From the NCBI GenBank assembly GCA_026400935.1, contig JAPLNX010000171.1:1-36752 (forward strand): 36,752 nt of DNA. The letters are read 5' to 3'. This document shows, piece after piece, positions 1 through 9,364 of the stretch (the first letter of the stretch is position 1; each line of letters begins with the position of its first letter). Source of the DNA: Planctomycetia bacterium (GTDB lineage: Bacteria; Planctomycetota; Planctomycetia; Planctomycetales; Planctomycetaceae). Below the pieces are notes generated by a model. That model was not told the DNA's origin and did not search any database. It was given only the letters and a program-made list of their open reading frames with translations. The translations under genes were made by a program, and so were the position numbers.

Positions 1-18
1 AAACGTAAAGTGCTGGTG

Positions 19-84
19 CATCGCTGGGACTCCATTCCCAAAAGGATCTTTCCAAAACACCCCAATGCGAATCTCCCAGCGATG
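19..84. repeat. Inverted repeat, 11-bp arms, in the left-edge non-coding stretch
   Basis: The arms CATCGCTGGGA (19-29) and TCCCAGCGATG (74-84) are perfect inverted copies with 44 bases between them. The right arm is followed by TTTT, so on the + strand this could be the terminator of a gene lying left of the window. The loop is long, which weakens that reading. The rest of positions 1-274 holds no convincing gene. A TATAAA at 172-177 could be part of the promoter of the next gene, but I see no matching -35 box. Confidence 0.35.
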
Positions 85-274
85 TTTTCCTCAACCTCTC
101 TTTTGTTCAGAATCCTTGCGTTTGAGATTCATGACCGCCGACTCCCGGATCGGTACAAACCTATAAAATCCCGACTCTAATAGGCCGAGCATTCGCCCTT
201 GAGCACGCTGCGGGTTACTGTTCTGAGATGCAAACGGCAACGCCCAGAATCAGACTTCAAACGAAAGCTCCATC

Positions 275-1675
275 ATGCAATTGACGTTCTTCGGTGCTGC
301 AGGTGAAGTGACTGGCAGTCAGCATTTGTTGGAGACCGACAAGCGGCGAATTCTGTTCGACTGTGGTCTTTTTCAGGGGCATCGTGCTGAATCCCGTGCA
401 AAGAACGAGCGTTTTCATTGCGATCCGAAAACCTTAGACGCGGTGATTCTCTCGCATGCGCACATCGACCACTGCGGCAACTTGCCTGGATTGCATCGAG
501 CTGGTTTTCGAGGACCGATCTTCTGTACTCCGGCAACGGCAGATGTCGCTGAGATCATGCTGCAGGACAGCGCCCACATCGCAGCTGAGGATGCGAAGTA
601 TCTGCGCGGTCGGCTGCAACACGGACATCCTCCCGTCGAACCGTTATACGATGAAAAAGACGTTCGAGAGTTGGTGAAACGCTTTGAACCGATCCCGTAT
701 CAACAGTGGCATGAACTTGCGAAAGACGTCCGCCTGCGGTTTCACGAGGCGGGGCACATCCTCGGTTCGGCGATCACGGAACTCGAAATCACTGACCGCA
801 ACGAAATGAAACGCGTGATTTTCACCGGGGATCTCGGACGTCGAGGCCTGCCGTTGTTGCGAGACCCCTCGCTGATCGACAACGGCTGTGACGTGCTCAT
901 TACCGAATCGACTTATGGTAATCGCGTGCATCCTCCGGCAGAAAACCAGAAAGCGGAGTTGCTGCGAATCATTAAGCAGGCAATCGCGGTCGAAGGTAGG
1001 GTGATCATTCCGGCATTCAGTCTCGGTCGCACTCAGAACGTGGTTTACTTCCTCAACCAACTTTCCAACGAGGGCCGTTTGCCGCAAATCCCAGTATTTG
1101 TTGATAGCCCATTGTCGCGCAGACTGACTCAGGTTTATCGGCATCATCAAGATGAAATGGATGCCGAAGTGCAGGAAGAACGCACGAGCGACTCCGATCC
1201 CTTTGGATTTCGCGGCCTGACTTACATTGCGAGTCCGCAAGAGAGTCGAGAACTCAACGACCGTAAAGGGCCGTTCGTCGTCATCGCCTCTAGCGGTATG
1301 TGCGAAAGCGGACGAGTCGTGCATCACTTGCGCCACGCCATCGGCAGCGAGCGGAACACGATTGTGTTGATCGGCTATCAAGCCGAATACACGCTCGGGC
1401 GTCGCCTTCAAGAACGACAGCCGAAAGTCCGCATTTTCGATCGCGAACTTGATATGCGAGCGCACGTCGAAATACTCAATGGCCTGTCGGCTCACGCGGA
1501 CGCTGAAGACTTCAAATGGTGGTTCGGCCATTTGGCCAAACAAGGCGGCATCGGTCAGGCCTTCATCGTCCACGGCGAACCCGCCTCAGCGACTGCCGTC
1601 GCTGAGTTACTCCATGACCAGTGCAACGAAGACCCGATCATCCCGCAATTCAAGCAGTCATTCACGATCAAGTAA
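275..1675 (+). CDS. MBL-fold beta-CASP metallo-hydrolase (RNA exonuclease-like)
   Basis: This is a 466-residue metallo-beta-lactamase-fold protein of the beta-CASP group, the family of CPSF73/Ysh1 and bacterial and archaeal RNA nucleases. The zinc signature H61-A-H63-I-D65-H66 is intact, as are H161 (AGHILGS) and D186 (TGDLGRRG). The beta-CASP part shows E211 (TESTYGNR), then GLSAHAD and IVHGEP near the C-terminus, which supply the remaining His ligands. The length matches the roughly 450-470 residues usual for stand-alone members. The most likely activity is endo- or 5'-exonucleolytic RNA cleavage in the cytoplasm; the substrate cannot be read from the sequence. The ATG has only a weak purine-rich leader. 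The gene converges on the FAD protein downstream across about 150 bases. Confidence 0.9.
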   Translation: MQLTFFGAAGEVTGSQHLLETDKRRILFDCGLFQGHRAESRAKNERFHCDPKTLDAVILSHAHIDHCGNLPGLHRAGFRGPIFCTPATADVAEIMLQDSAHIAAEDAKYLRGRLQHGHPPVEPLYDEKDVRELVKRFEPIPYQQWHELAKDVRLRFHEAGHILGSAITELEITDRNEMKRVIFTGDLGRRGLPLLRDPSLIDNGCDVLITESTYGNRVHPPAENQKAELLRIIKQAIAVEGRVIIPAFSLGRTQNVVYFLNQLSNEGRLPQIPVFVDSPLSRRLTQVYRHHQDEMDAEVQEERTSDSDPFGFRGLTYIASPQESRELNDRKGPFVVIASSGMCESGRVVHHLRHAIGSERNTIVLIGYQAEYTLGRRLQERQPKVRIFDRELDMRAHVEILNGLSAHADAEDFKWWFGHLAKQGGIGQAFIVHGEPASATAVAELLHDQCNEDPIIPQFKQSFTIK

Positions 1676-1720
1676 CGAGTCGCTACTGCGTCCACATCGG
1701 CTCGTCGCTCCAGTGACTCG

Positions 1721-1834
1721 CATTACAAGCGACTCCGAAAGTCGTCCTTCAATGCGATTTGCCACGCATTGGAAATCTCAATTGTGGGGCATCTGAGTTA
1801 CGTGACAAGGCCGCGAGCGACATTACAAGCGACT
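1721..1834. repeat. 14-bp direct repeat pair between convergent genes
   Basis: The word CATTACAAGCGACT occurs at 1721-1734 and again at 1821-1834, exactly 100 bases apart. The second copy overlaps the stop codon of the minus-strand FAD gene. No function is visible. Confidence 0.4.
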
Positions 1835-3424
1835 AAACTGTCGCACGATCTGTTTCGCACTTAGCAAACCGTCAACTGCCGCGCTGATGATCCCGCCAGC
1901 AAATCCCGCTCCCTCGCCGACGGGATAAAGGCCGATGCACGCAGGGGATTGTCGCGTGACGACATCACGCTCGATGCGCACTGGCGAACTGCCACGCATT
2001 TCCGGGCCAAGCAGATTTGCGTTCTTCAAAAAGTCGCCTCGCCACTTCTGGTCCATCACTGGCAACCCGGATCGAATGGCTGTGCTGATGATCGGCGGCA
2101 AAACCTCATCGAGATTCAGCGCGACCGTCCCTCGTTCATACGAACTGGCAAGACGCTGATCCTTCGGCGGCGTTCGTCCTGCTAGGAAATCTGCCACTGT
2201 TTGAATTGGGGCGAAGTAATTGCGTCCGGCAAGCTCAAAGGCGACTGACTCAAAATGACGTTGCAACTCAACACCCGCGAGAATGTGAGTGCTCCCGAAT
2301 TCGTGCGGTTCGAGCGTGACCATGATGCCGCTGTTAGCGAACGGAGTATCGTGTCGCGAGTTGCTCATGCCGTTGGTCGCGATGCAACCAGGTTCTGATA
2401 CGCTGGGGATCGTGATGCCACCAGCACACATGCAAAACGAATACACGTCTCGTTGTCCGTGAGCAGTTAGCGTGTAATCAGCCGCGCCAAGTAACGGGAG
2501 ATACTCCGGTTTACCGTACTTATGGCGGTTTACTTGCTCCTGTGGATGTTCAATTCGCAGACCGAGTTGAAACGCTTTTTGACACATTGGAATGCCGACA
2601 CTTAGCAACATTCGGTACGTGTCGCGTGCGCTGTGTCCGATACCGAGGATTGCTTGCGTCGTTGCGATGTATCCGTTGGACGTCTGCAAGCCATTGAGCC
2701 GACCATCCGCGATATCGAGTCCCTCTAAGCAGCAACCGAACCGATACTCGCCGCCAAACGCTTCGATCTGGCGGCGAAAGTTGCGAACGATCATCGGCAA
2801 ACGATTGCTTCCCAAGTGTGGGCGCTGTTCGTAAATCAGCGACGGCTTGCCACCGCATTCGACAAACTTCGTCAATACCCAATCGACGTCCGGTCCACTC
2901 AAGCGACACGTCAGCTTACCGTCGCTAAACGTTCCGGCTCCCCCTTCTCCAAAGAGGTAATTGTTTTCGGGATCATGTTCACCTCCCGCATCAAAACCAC
3001 GAATCGCCGGGACTCGCTCTTTGACCGCTTGCCCGCGCTCGATGATCACGGGCCGATAACCCTTCGCCGCCAGTAAATATCCCGCGAGCAAACCCGCTGG
3101 GCCGGAGCCGATCACCACCGGACGTTGCTCAAGTGGAGCGGTTCCTGGTGTGACGTCATCGAATTGCGGCGGTGCGAAGAGTTCAACATCGCCAGTTTTC
3201 TTCGACAACAACTTTTCGGCCAATGGCCCGTCGGGCAGTTCGACCAGAATTGTGTAAACGAACTTGAGGCTGTTCCGTGACCGCGCATCAAGGCTCTTGC
3301 GCAGAATTCGCCAACGTGTAATATCGGCTTCACTGAGTCCAAGTGTCTTCGCCAACCGCTTGGGCAACTCTACCTCTGGTTGCGTGACGTCGATTCTTAG
3401 GTTGGAAATACGAATGGAAGGCAT
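1823..3424 (-). CDS. FAD-dependent dehydrogenase/oxidoreductase, COG2509 type
   Basis: This is a two-part flavoprotein of about 533 residues. The first 100 residues form a small N-terminal domain typical of this family (PSIRISNLRI through LLSKKTGDVELF). A Rossmann FAD-binding motif GSGPAG follows at about residues 106-111 with a downstream IIERG acidic end, then family blocks such as GEGGAGTFSDGKL. The C-terminal GLYPVGEGAGFAGGI is the usual second FAD contact. The reaction is unknown for the family; it is annotated as a predicted dehydrogenase. The frame stays open upstream to a TTG at 3469, but I prefer the ATG at 3424 because the family domain starts just after it; neither start has a clear Shine-Dalgarno sequence. 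Its upstream neighbour is the Ppx/GppA gene, 121 bases away and on the same strand. Confidence 0.87.
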   Translation of the reverse strand: MPSIRISNLRIDVTQPEVELPKRLAKTLGLSEADITRWRILRKSLDARSRNSLKFVYTILVELPDGPLAEKLLSKKTGDVELFAPPQFDDVTPGTAPLEQRPVVIGSGPAGLLAGYLLAAKGYRPVIIERGQAVKERVPAIRGFDAGGEHDPENNYLFGEGGAGTFSDGKLTCRLSGPDVDWVLTKFVECGGKPSLIYEQRPHLGSNRLPMIVRNFRRQIEAFGGEYRFGCCLEGLDIADGRLNGLQTSNGYIATTQAILGIGHSARDTYRMLLSVGIPMCQKAFQLGLRIEHPQEQVNRHKYGKPEYLPLLGAADYTLTAHGQRDVYSFCMCAGGITIPSVSEPGCIATNGMSNSRHDTPFANSGIMVTLEPHEFGSTHILAGVELQRHFESVAFELAGRNYFAPIQTVADFLAGRTPPKDQRLASSYERGTVALNLDEVLPPIISTAIRSGLPVMDQKWRGDFLKNANLLGPEMRGSSPVRIERDVVTRQSPACIGLYPVGEGAGFAGGIISAAVDGLLSAKQIVRQFSRL

Positions 3425-3545
3425 TGTGTGTGTCGTGAGAGGTCGTGCGTTCAATTTCCGAATTGGCAATGTAAGCGTTAAGTATTGTTGTCATCGGCGT
3501 CCGCCGATTTTGAAGTTTGCACGCACGAACCTTATTGATGACAGC

Positions 3546-5129
3546 TCAACTTCGCCCGGTGTATCCCGGTCGCAATTGCACTTGCAGGCCGAAGGTCTCT
3601 TCAAACAGTAGGCTATTTTGTTTTAAGGCAAGTTGTTCAAGCGATAGGTCTTCGATGTTGGGAATCGTAATCACGAGCCGGTCGTCATCTCGTTGGCATT
3701 TCAGGTCGGTGATCCGTTGGCTGTAGGACCGATCGAGAGCAATGGCAACTCGCAGTAAGGCGGCAAGTTTGCTGACAGTTACGCGGCTGTCTCGATCGAG
3801 TGCCGCGTAGCCAGGATGTGAAGGCTTCGGGGAGGCTCGGCGGTGATATCTTGCCACAAGCGCGATCAGCGCTTGATCCCGTTTCGTCAGCCCGAAGAGT
3901 TCGCTGTACTGAATCAAGTAGAGCGAATGTTTATGGTAACTCGTCGTATTGACGTAGAGCCCGATCTCGTGCAGCAATCCAGCGACATGCAACAGCAAAC
4001 CGAACCGCGCGTCGAGTTGATGTTCCGCAGCCAGTTCGCGAAACAGCTTGTCTGCCAACAACGCCACATGCACAGCGTGATTTTCGTCGAAGCAGAATTT
4101 CCGACCGAAATCGAGGGCCGATCGAATCACTTGTTCGGAGAATTCATCGGACCACAAGCCGCGAACTGCCATGTCTTTCAACAAACCATCTCGCAAATTG
4201 ACGTTCGTGACCAAGATGTGATCGAGACGCAACGTCCTCGCCAACAGACTGTAAGCCAGTAATGCCGGGCCGAGAGTCTCTGCATCAGGAAACGAAATGT
4301 GGTACTTGTGAACGATCTCGTCGATCGATAGTTCGAGCACTTTGTCGGTAAAGCGTTCGAGTGACGCGGTCGAAATATGTCCGAGATGTTGCAGCTTTTT
4401 TTCCGGAAGAATCTGCGAGGCCGCAAAACGGACGTCGCCTCCGAGCGCGATCAATTCAGTCGTGCCCTCTTGCGGCACGTGCATGACAATCTCTTCGACT
4501 GTCCTCCCGATCTGACTCTGCATGATCGAACGCACTTTGAGTTTCGGCAGCCGATGCTCTTCCAACATTTCTCGCAGCCGCAATGAACCCAGCCGATAAG
4601 TGTGCGAGTACGCAACCTGCTCGCTCTGAACCAGCAAGACCTCAGTGCTGCCGCCGCCGACTTCGACCACGAGCGTTTTTGAAGTTGCGAGAGACGGCTC
4701 CGAATGCAGGAACGGCTTGATCCCCAAAAACGTGATGCGGTTGACTTCCGCCTCTTCAAGCGGTTCGACAGTCAGGCCAGTCGCGATGTAGATGCGATCA
4801 AGAAACGCCAGCCGATTTGTTGCCTCACGCACGGCGCTCGTCGCAACGATGCGAATTTGATCGTGATTGACGATCTGAAATTCACGGAGCAACTGACGGT
4901 AACTTTTCAGCACTTTCACGCAGTCTTCGATCGTCGATCGTCGAATGATGCCGCGCGTGAACGTGTCTTTTCCAAGATCAACTCCTTGGGTCACCGTTTC
5001 AAGCGTGCGGATGTTTCCCGCCGAATCAATCTCAGCAATCGCCATTCGGATCGCAGTCGTACCGATGTCAATGACCGCGACGGGCCGAACCGTTGTTGTT
5101 GCGGCTGCGGTCAGGCTGGATTCCGGCAT
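3546..5129 (-). CDS. Ppx/GppA-family phosphatase with C-terminal HD domain
   Basis: The N-terminal half is an actin-like ASKHA fold with phosphate-1 loop VIDIGTTAIRMAI and phosphate-2 motif EVGGGSTEVLLV, which are diagnostic for exopolyphosphatase / guanosine pentaphosphatase. The C-terminal half resembles the HD-type helical domain of long Ppx proteins (HAVHVALLADKLF, then GLLHEIG). The usual HD dyad reads HE here. The role is probably hydrolysis of polyphosphate or (p)ppGpp-type nucleotides, in the cytoplasm. The frame is open up to an ATG at 5216 and a TTG at 5222. I favour the ATG at 5129 because the region above it is made of intergenic palindromes (5195-5248) and the extra residues look unlike protein. 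A GTG 15 bases upstream of that ATG, with AAGAGAG ahead of it, is another option. The gene may be cotranscribed with the ROK kinase upstream. Confidence 0.88.
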   Translation of the reverse strand: MPESSLTAAATTTVRPVAVIDIGTTAIRMAIAEIDSAGNIRTLETVTQGVDLGKDTFTRGIIRRSTIEDCVKVLKSYRQLLREFQIVNHDQIRIVATSAVREATNRLAFLDRIYIATGLTVEPLEEAEVNRITFLGIKPFLHSEPSLATSKTLVVEVGGGSTEVLLVQSEQVAYSHTYRLGSLRLREMLEEHRLPKLKVRSIMQSQIGRTVEEIVMHVPQEGTTELIALGGDVRFAASQILPEKKLQHLGHISTASLERFTDKVLELSIDEIVHKYHISFPDAETLGPALLAYSLLARTLRLDHILVTNVNLRDGLLKDMAVRGLWSDEFSEQVIRSALDFGRKFCFDENHAVHVALLADKLFRELAAEHQLDARFGLLLHVAGLLHEIGLYVNTTSYHKHSLYLIQYSELFGLTKRDQALIALVARYHRRASPKPSHPGYAALDRDSRVTVSKLAALLRVAIALDRSYSQRITDLKCQRDDDRLVITIPNIEDLSLEQLALKQNSLLFEETFGLQVQLRPGYTGRS

Positions 5130-5194
5130 GCTACTGGCTGTCACGTTAGAGGCTCTCTTGTGTCCTTCAAATGCGAGCACGAGTTTCTTGATAA

Positions 5195-5248
5195 CCCGGT
5201 TGTTCAAACCGGGCATTTTCAACCGCCCAGGTTGTAAAACCGGCCTAC
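5195..5248. repeat. Pair of short palindromes with shared border motif
   Basis: A perfect hairpin CCCGGTT-gttca-AACCGGG lies at 5195-5213. A second, GGTT-gtaa-AACC, lies at 5230-5241 and runs into ACCGGCCTAC (5239-5248). The last motif also ends the composite elements near 19.6 kb and 35.4 kb. The elements sit between the ROK stop and the preferred Ppx start and may be a dispersed border repeat or a leader structure. Confidence 0.5.
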
Positions 5249-5268
5249 GAAAAACAACCTATCGCACT

Positions 5269-6252
5269 TCAACCAATGACCATATTTGCCCAAGCCGCCG
5301 CACCCAATGCGACCGCGTCGTCGCCGAGCTTTGCCGCCACAATTTCATAAGTCTTCGCGTACGACGGCAAGACCCACTTTTTCGCCGAAGCTGTCACCGT
5401 CTCAACGTACAACTCCGACATCGCTTCCACGAGCCCACCGCCAAGAACCACGATGTCCGGCGCAAGTAAATGAATCAAACCGCCGATCGCGGTCCCCAAA
5501 TGCGTGGCTGCATCACGAACAATTTGCTCAATGACGGTGTCACCTCTCTTGATCGCTTCGGCCAACGCTCCGCTGCGAATACTCGCGAGATCGGTTCCCG
5601 CTAACTCAGCGAGCTTCGGGGCCTGACCTCGAAAGACCGCTTGAGCCGCCGCTGACGAAACAGCCAAGCGACTGCTGACCGCTTCCAAACAACCGCGCCG
5701 ACCGCAAGAACAACGTGGCCCGTTCGGCAAGACTTCCACATGGCCAACTTCGAGGCACGAACAATTTTTGCCGCGAAAAATCTTCCCTTCGTAAATCATG
5801 CCACCACCAACGCCTGTGCCAGGGAAAACTCCGATCGCCGTGTGAGCGCCCTTCGCCGCACCAAACTGGTACTCACCATAGACGCCGCAATCGACATCGT
5901 TCGCTATCACCGCTCGGCAATGAAACGCGTTCTCAAGCCCTTCTTGAACGCGCTCATTTTTCCAGCCAAGGTTGCCCGCTTCGAGCACGATTCCTTGATC
6001 AAGGTCCAACATGCCGGGGCAGCCAATACCGATTCCAGCGAGCTGCTCCGGTACGATGTTCGCTTCTTCGAGCGTTTTTTCGATCGTGCTGATCACTCGG
6101 CTCAACGTGATCGTGCCATCGTCATCACGCGTCTTGCGACGCCTCCGAACCACCGGCTGAAACTTCGTGTCTGTCAGAACGGACAACATCTTGGTGCCGC
6201 CAAGATCAAATCCGATCCAGTAGCGATCAAATCCATTCGTGGCTTCTGGCAT
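5269..6252 (-). CDS. ROK-family sugar kinase (glucokinase-like)
   Basis: This is a 327-residue ROK protein, the normal length for the family. The phosphate-binding loop DLGGTK is at residues 16-21. The catalytic Asp is D119 in AIANDVD. The ROK zinc site is complete: H171 in EVGHVEV, then C181, C183 and C188 in CSCGRRGCLE. An additional CSC lies just before the His (C164 and C166). ROK kinases phosphorylate glucose or N-acetyl-hexosamines with ATP; the sequence does not settle which sugar. No helix-turn-helix precedes the kinase domain, so this is an enzyme and not a NagC-type repressor. The ATG at 6252 has a good Shine-Dalgarno (GGAAGG, 5 bases upstream). Confidence 0.93.
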   Translation of the reverse strand: MPEATNGFDRYWIGFDLGGTKMLSVLTDTKFQPVVRRRRKTRDDDGTITLSRVISTIEKTLEEANIVPEQLAGIGIGCPGMLDLDQGIVLEAGNLGWKNERVQEGLENAFHCRAVIANDVDCGVYGEYQFGAAKGAHTAIGVFPGTGVGGGMIYEGKIFRGKNCSCLEVGHVEVLPNGPRCSCGRRGCLEAVSSRLAVSSAAAQAVFRGQAPKLAELAGTDLASIRSGALAEAIKRGDTVIEQIVRDAATHLGTAIGGLIHLLAPDIVVLGGGLVEAMSELYVETVTASAKKWVLPSYAKTYEIVAAKLGDDAVALGAAAWANMVIG

Positions 6253-6605
6253 GTGAACCTTCCGTGAAACGAACGAGTTCGTCCGTGTGACTGATAGAGT
6301 GCGAGTCCATTCGACCGCGCAGTTATTGGACTGCCAAGAATCAAAATCTTTTCAGAGCTTCGTGGCCATCGCGCAGAGCGTCAAGGATGTCGTGTGACCG
6401 TATGCAAGTCTTAACCCTACTCGTAAGTCCCTTCAGGCGAGCCGAGTCACGGCCCTCTGAGCTTACTTCAGCGAACCAGGGCGACAGCATTATGAGCAAT
6501 TTCGCATAGGCTAAGTAACGCTATTGGATAAAGTACGAATGCCCTGTAATGGCTGAGGCAAACAAAGTGAGGCTTATCTCCAGCTTGATTGCACGCCAGA
6601 GCAAA
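6253..6605. other. Non-coding gap between ROK kinase and rpoD terminator
   Basis: This stretch lies upstream of the ROK gene and downstream of rpoD, both on the minus strand. It should hold the ROK promoter and leader. I see no convincing -35/-10 pair, tRNA, riboswitch motif or small gene in it. Confidence 0.5.
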
Positions 6606-6643
6606 GAAAAAAGGCCCGACTCGCAATGAGTCGGGCCTTTTTC
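6606..6643 (-). terminator. Intrinsic terminator of rpoD
   Basis: The GC-rich stem GGCCCGACTC/GAGTCGGGCC has a 5-base loop (6623-6627) and is flanked by A/T tracts on both sides. Read on the minus strand it ends in TTTTTT, 23 bases after the rpoD stop codon. The A tract opposite makes it structurally bidirectional. Confidence 0.9.
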
Positions 6644-6666
6644 AATTGCTACGAACCACAGTCCAA

Positions 6667-8406
6667 CTACACCCCCGCTACCACCAAGTCCTCGATCGGA
6701 GCGGCTTGGTTGGGAAGCAATTCCTCAACAAAGCCCTTGAGGTGAGCAGCACGATTCGACTGTTGCAGTTTTTTCAGAGCTTTGGATTCAATCTGACGAA
6801 TTCGTTCACGAGTGACTTTGAAGATTCGTCCGGTTTCTTCCAACGTGTAGCTGTAACCATCACCCAGTCCGTATCGCAGGCGAATGATTTCGCGTTCGCG
6901 ATACGTCAGGCTGCGGAGCACGACGTCGATTTTGTCTTTAAGCATCTCGTGCATCGCGGCTTCTGCCGGGCTACCGTGGTGCGAGTCTTCCAAGAAGTCA
7001 CCAAAAGCACTGTCTTCACTCTCGCCCACAGGAGTGTCGAGACTGATGGGGTGCTTCCAGGTCTTCATGATCCGTTCGGTTTCCTCAACGGACAAACCTA
7101 CGGCGACCGCCAGTTCTTCCATGCTCGGCTCGCGACCGGTCTCCTGACGAATCTGTTCGCTCTTTGCTTTCAGTTGCGAAATGCTCTGGAACATGTGGAC
7201 TGGAATCCGAATCGTCCGCGCGTGGTCGGCGACCGCTCGTGTGATCGCCTGCCGAATCCACCAAGTGGCGTACGTCGAGAACTTATAACCTCGGCGATAT
7301 TCGTACTTCTCAACACCACGCATCAAACCAGCGTTACCTTCTTGAATCAGATCCAAGAAGCTCAACCCGCGATTTCGATACTTCTTTGCAATCGAAACTA
7401 CGAGTCGCAAATTTCCGCCTGAAAGCTTTTGCTTGGCATCGGTCCATTGGTCGAAACGCCGTTTGATCGTCTTCGATCGCTGAATGAACTCAAGAGCCGG
7501 TTCGCGAACCATGGCAACGAGTTCATCGAGTTCTTTTTGCAGAACCGAGACATCCTTCGTCACAACAGTGCGGCCGTCCATCAGATTTTTGCCGTAGTTG
7601 TGGCGTTGATGACCGTGCGGCTTCTTTGATTCTTCGATCATGCGCACGAGCTGTTCCATGCGCTCGGCAATTTGGTGCATCCGTTTCATAACCGGTTGCA
7701 ATCGCTGAGTTCGGATGCTGAGCTCTTCGATCAAAGTACACATCTTGCGGCGACGCATGACGCGACGATGCTTCGCTGCTTTCTTGTCGGCCACCAAAGC
7801 TTCCGGATCGATCGTTACTTTGTGGTCGGCAACGTGATCCTCGAATAGCCGCTTGAGCAACGGCAGATTCTTGGGCATACGGCCTTCGATCTGTTCCTTA
7901 CGGGTATTCTCGGTTTCGGAGGTGCGCAACGTCCGCTCGAAAGGCAACTGCTTCAAGTTGACTTTCTCCAGCGTTTCAATCCCCATTTCGAGCGCAAAGT
8001 CCGATTCCATGATTCCCCGTCGGAATCGCTTGCGGGTAATCTCGATTTGCTTGGCGAGATAAATCTCCATGCGGCGCGTCAGCAACGGGATATTGCCCAT
8101 CTGGCTGAGGTACATGCGGATTGGATCGCGTGACAACAACGCTCGCTCTTCCTGTGCCGTGAGCTTTGGCTGCGGAACTACTTCAGTCGGCTCTTTGGGA
8201 GCGACGTAGTCCGGGTCGTCAATTGGCGTATCCTGGTCATGAATCAAATCCATGCCAGTCTCTTCGAGCCAAATCAACAGTTCATCGACCATCTTCGGGT
8301 CGCCACCTTCATCGGGAAGGTAACGATCGACCATTTGAAAGGTCATGAGGCCGTTCTTACGAGCTTCCTCGATCAACGTATTAAACTTCAGATCCAAACG
8401 ATGCAC
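6667..8406 (-). CDS. rpoD: RNA polymerase primary sigma factor (sigma-70/RpoD)
   Basis: This 579-residue protein directs RNA polymerase to housekeeping promoters. Region 1.1 occupies roughly the first 65 residues. Region 1.2 follows ([11 protein letters not shown]), then a non-conserved basic spacer. Region 2 is at about residues 328-400 with the core-binding and -10 reading segments ([19 protein letters not shown], then [12 protein letters not shown]). [11 protein letters not shown] is the mark of a primary sigma rather than an alternative one. Region 4.2 is at about 530-550 ([17 protein letters not shown]), the helix-turn-helix for the -35 box. The start is a GTG backed by an AGGAG 6 bases upstream. 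The gene ends in an intrinsic terminator and has an unusually long upstream gap. Confidence 0.97.
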   Translation of the reverse strand: MHRLDLKFNTLIEEARKNGLMTFQMVDRYLPDEGGDPKMVDELLIWLEETGMDLIHDQDTPIDDPDYVAPKEPTEVVPQPKLTAQEERALLSRDPIRMYLSQMGNIPLLTRRMEIYLAKQIEITRKRFRRGIMESDFALEMGIETLEKVNLKQLPFERTLRTSETENTRKEQIEGRMPKNLPLLKRLFEDHVADHKVTIDPEALVADKKAAKHRRVMRRRKMCTLIEELSIRTQRLQPVMKRMHQIAERMEQLVRMIEESKKPHGHQRHNYGKNLMDGRTVVTKDVSVLQKELDELVAMVREPALEFIQRSKTIKRRFDQWTDAKQKLSGGNLRLVVSIAKKYRNRGLSFLDLIQEGNAGLMRGVEKYEYRRGYKFSTYATWWIRQAITRAVADHARTIRIPVHMFQSISQLKAKSEQIRQETGREPSMEELAVAVGLSVEETERIMKTWKHPISLDTPVGESEDSAFGDFLEDSHHGSPAEAAMHEMLKDKIDVVLRSLTYREREIIRLRYGLGDGYSYTLEETGRIFKVTRERIRQIESKALKKLQQSNRAAHLKGFVEELLPNQAAPIEDLVVAGV

Positions 8407-8410
8407 GGTA

Positions 8411-8417
8411 AACTCCT
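8411..8417 (-). promoter_or_regulatory. Shine-Dalgarno that sets the rpoD GTG start
   Basis: On the minus strand this reads AGGAGTT, with the AGGAG core 6 bases before the GTG at 8406. It supports the non-ATG start of the primary sigma factor. Confidence 0.8.
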
Positions 8418-9364
8418 ATGGGTTGACGGAAAGAACACACGTCCTTTTGCGATCTGCGTTCAACTCAATAATTTCAATCTCTTCCAACAGAACCTAAATG
8501 CGACGAACAATCAACTGAAGACTTTCTCTTCATGCCAAACTTTCGGCAACTCGTTAGCAAATTCACCGCAGTTTTATCCCAGCGATGTCTGGCTACCGTT
8601 GCCTCGCAACTGTGGACTCACCTCAATGTCATGCGGTTCGGCACTGCCGTCCGAACCAGACCTTGTTGTGAGCCATTTGTTTCGCGGATGCATTCCATCC
8701 AACATTTCGGCTCAATGCAACCGGAACGGCTCTTTGTTTGAACTCGTTCCATTCTCGCCAAGGTTTCATCATTCAATTTCAGGGTGAATCCGCAAGCGGA
8801 ATCAGGCAAGCGGGTTCTCTATGACAGAATCCTTTCTCTCAATCTGAGAACCAAAACTATTCATCCAGCCTCGGTGCGGCTGACACCAGCCACATACCGC
8901 CAACCTCTTGAAGCGAATCATGGTTGATTCTACCCGCAAGGGCTGAAAACGAAGGCGACATCCTATCAACGGAACCTCCCGTATCCAGCAAAAAGGTTCT
9001 TTCTCACAAAGATTTCCCGGAACTGACAACGCGAGCTTTTTGACTCGAACCGCACGGCATCCACCGGGACAACGTTGATCGACGCTTGCCGCAACAGGCT
9101 GAACCTCTCGCACGAGGTTCGTTACATTGCTTGCGACCAGCGCGACCACGTTGCTGAGTTCACGACGAAATCGCCACGAACTTCTCATGACAGCGAGAAC
9201 CTGAGTTGCTTAATTCTTGTTGTACTTCTCTCAATCGCGACCATCAGTAAAGCGCTGCGGTCGCGGTCAATCATGTACCACATTCTTGATCGTCTCCGCT
9301 CAAAATTCTGAACGAGTTGTTCTCTTTTTGGTGACCCGCAACGTGTTGTTCCCATTCCGGAGAA
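8418..9364. other. Long non-coding gap between divergent rpoD and dehydrogenase genes
   Basis: Nearly 950 bases lie between two divergent genes. Open frames here (for example 8802-9188 on the minus strand) encode low-quality, Arg/Cys/Ser-rich strings without family resemblance, and I do not call them. A small perfect hairpin GAACCTC-tcgcac-GAGGTTC lies at 9101-9120. The stretch must contain the promoters of both flanking genes, but none stands out. I looked for RNase P, tmRNA and tRNA hallmarks and saw none. A long 5' leader or an unrecognised small RNA for rpoD is possible. Confidence 0.5.

Noticed and set aside
1-180. Open + strand frame of 59 codons from the window edge to a TAA at 178-180
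   Set aside because: The translation shows no family resemblance and includes an inverted repeat; a run this short is expected by chance at moderate GC. It could be the end of an upstream gene, but nothing supports that.
644-1573. 309-codon open frame on the minus strand inside the MBL-fold gene
   Set aside because: It is antisense to a gene with complete catalytic motifs, and its translation matches no family.
9101-9120. Hairpin GAACCTC-tcgcac-GAGGTTC considered as a tRNA T-arm or operator
   Set aside because: No acceptor, D or anticodon stem surrounds it, and a lone 7-bp hairpin gives no basis for naming a regulator.
8802-9188. 128-codon minus-strand frame in the rpoD upstream gap
   Set aside because: The translated product has scattered Cys, Arg and Trp without domain features, and there is no clear ribosome site. 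It reads as non-coding DNA.
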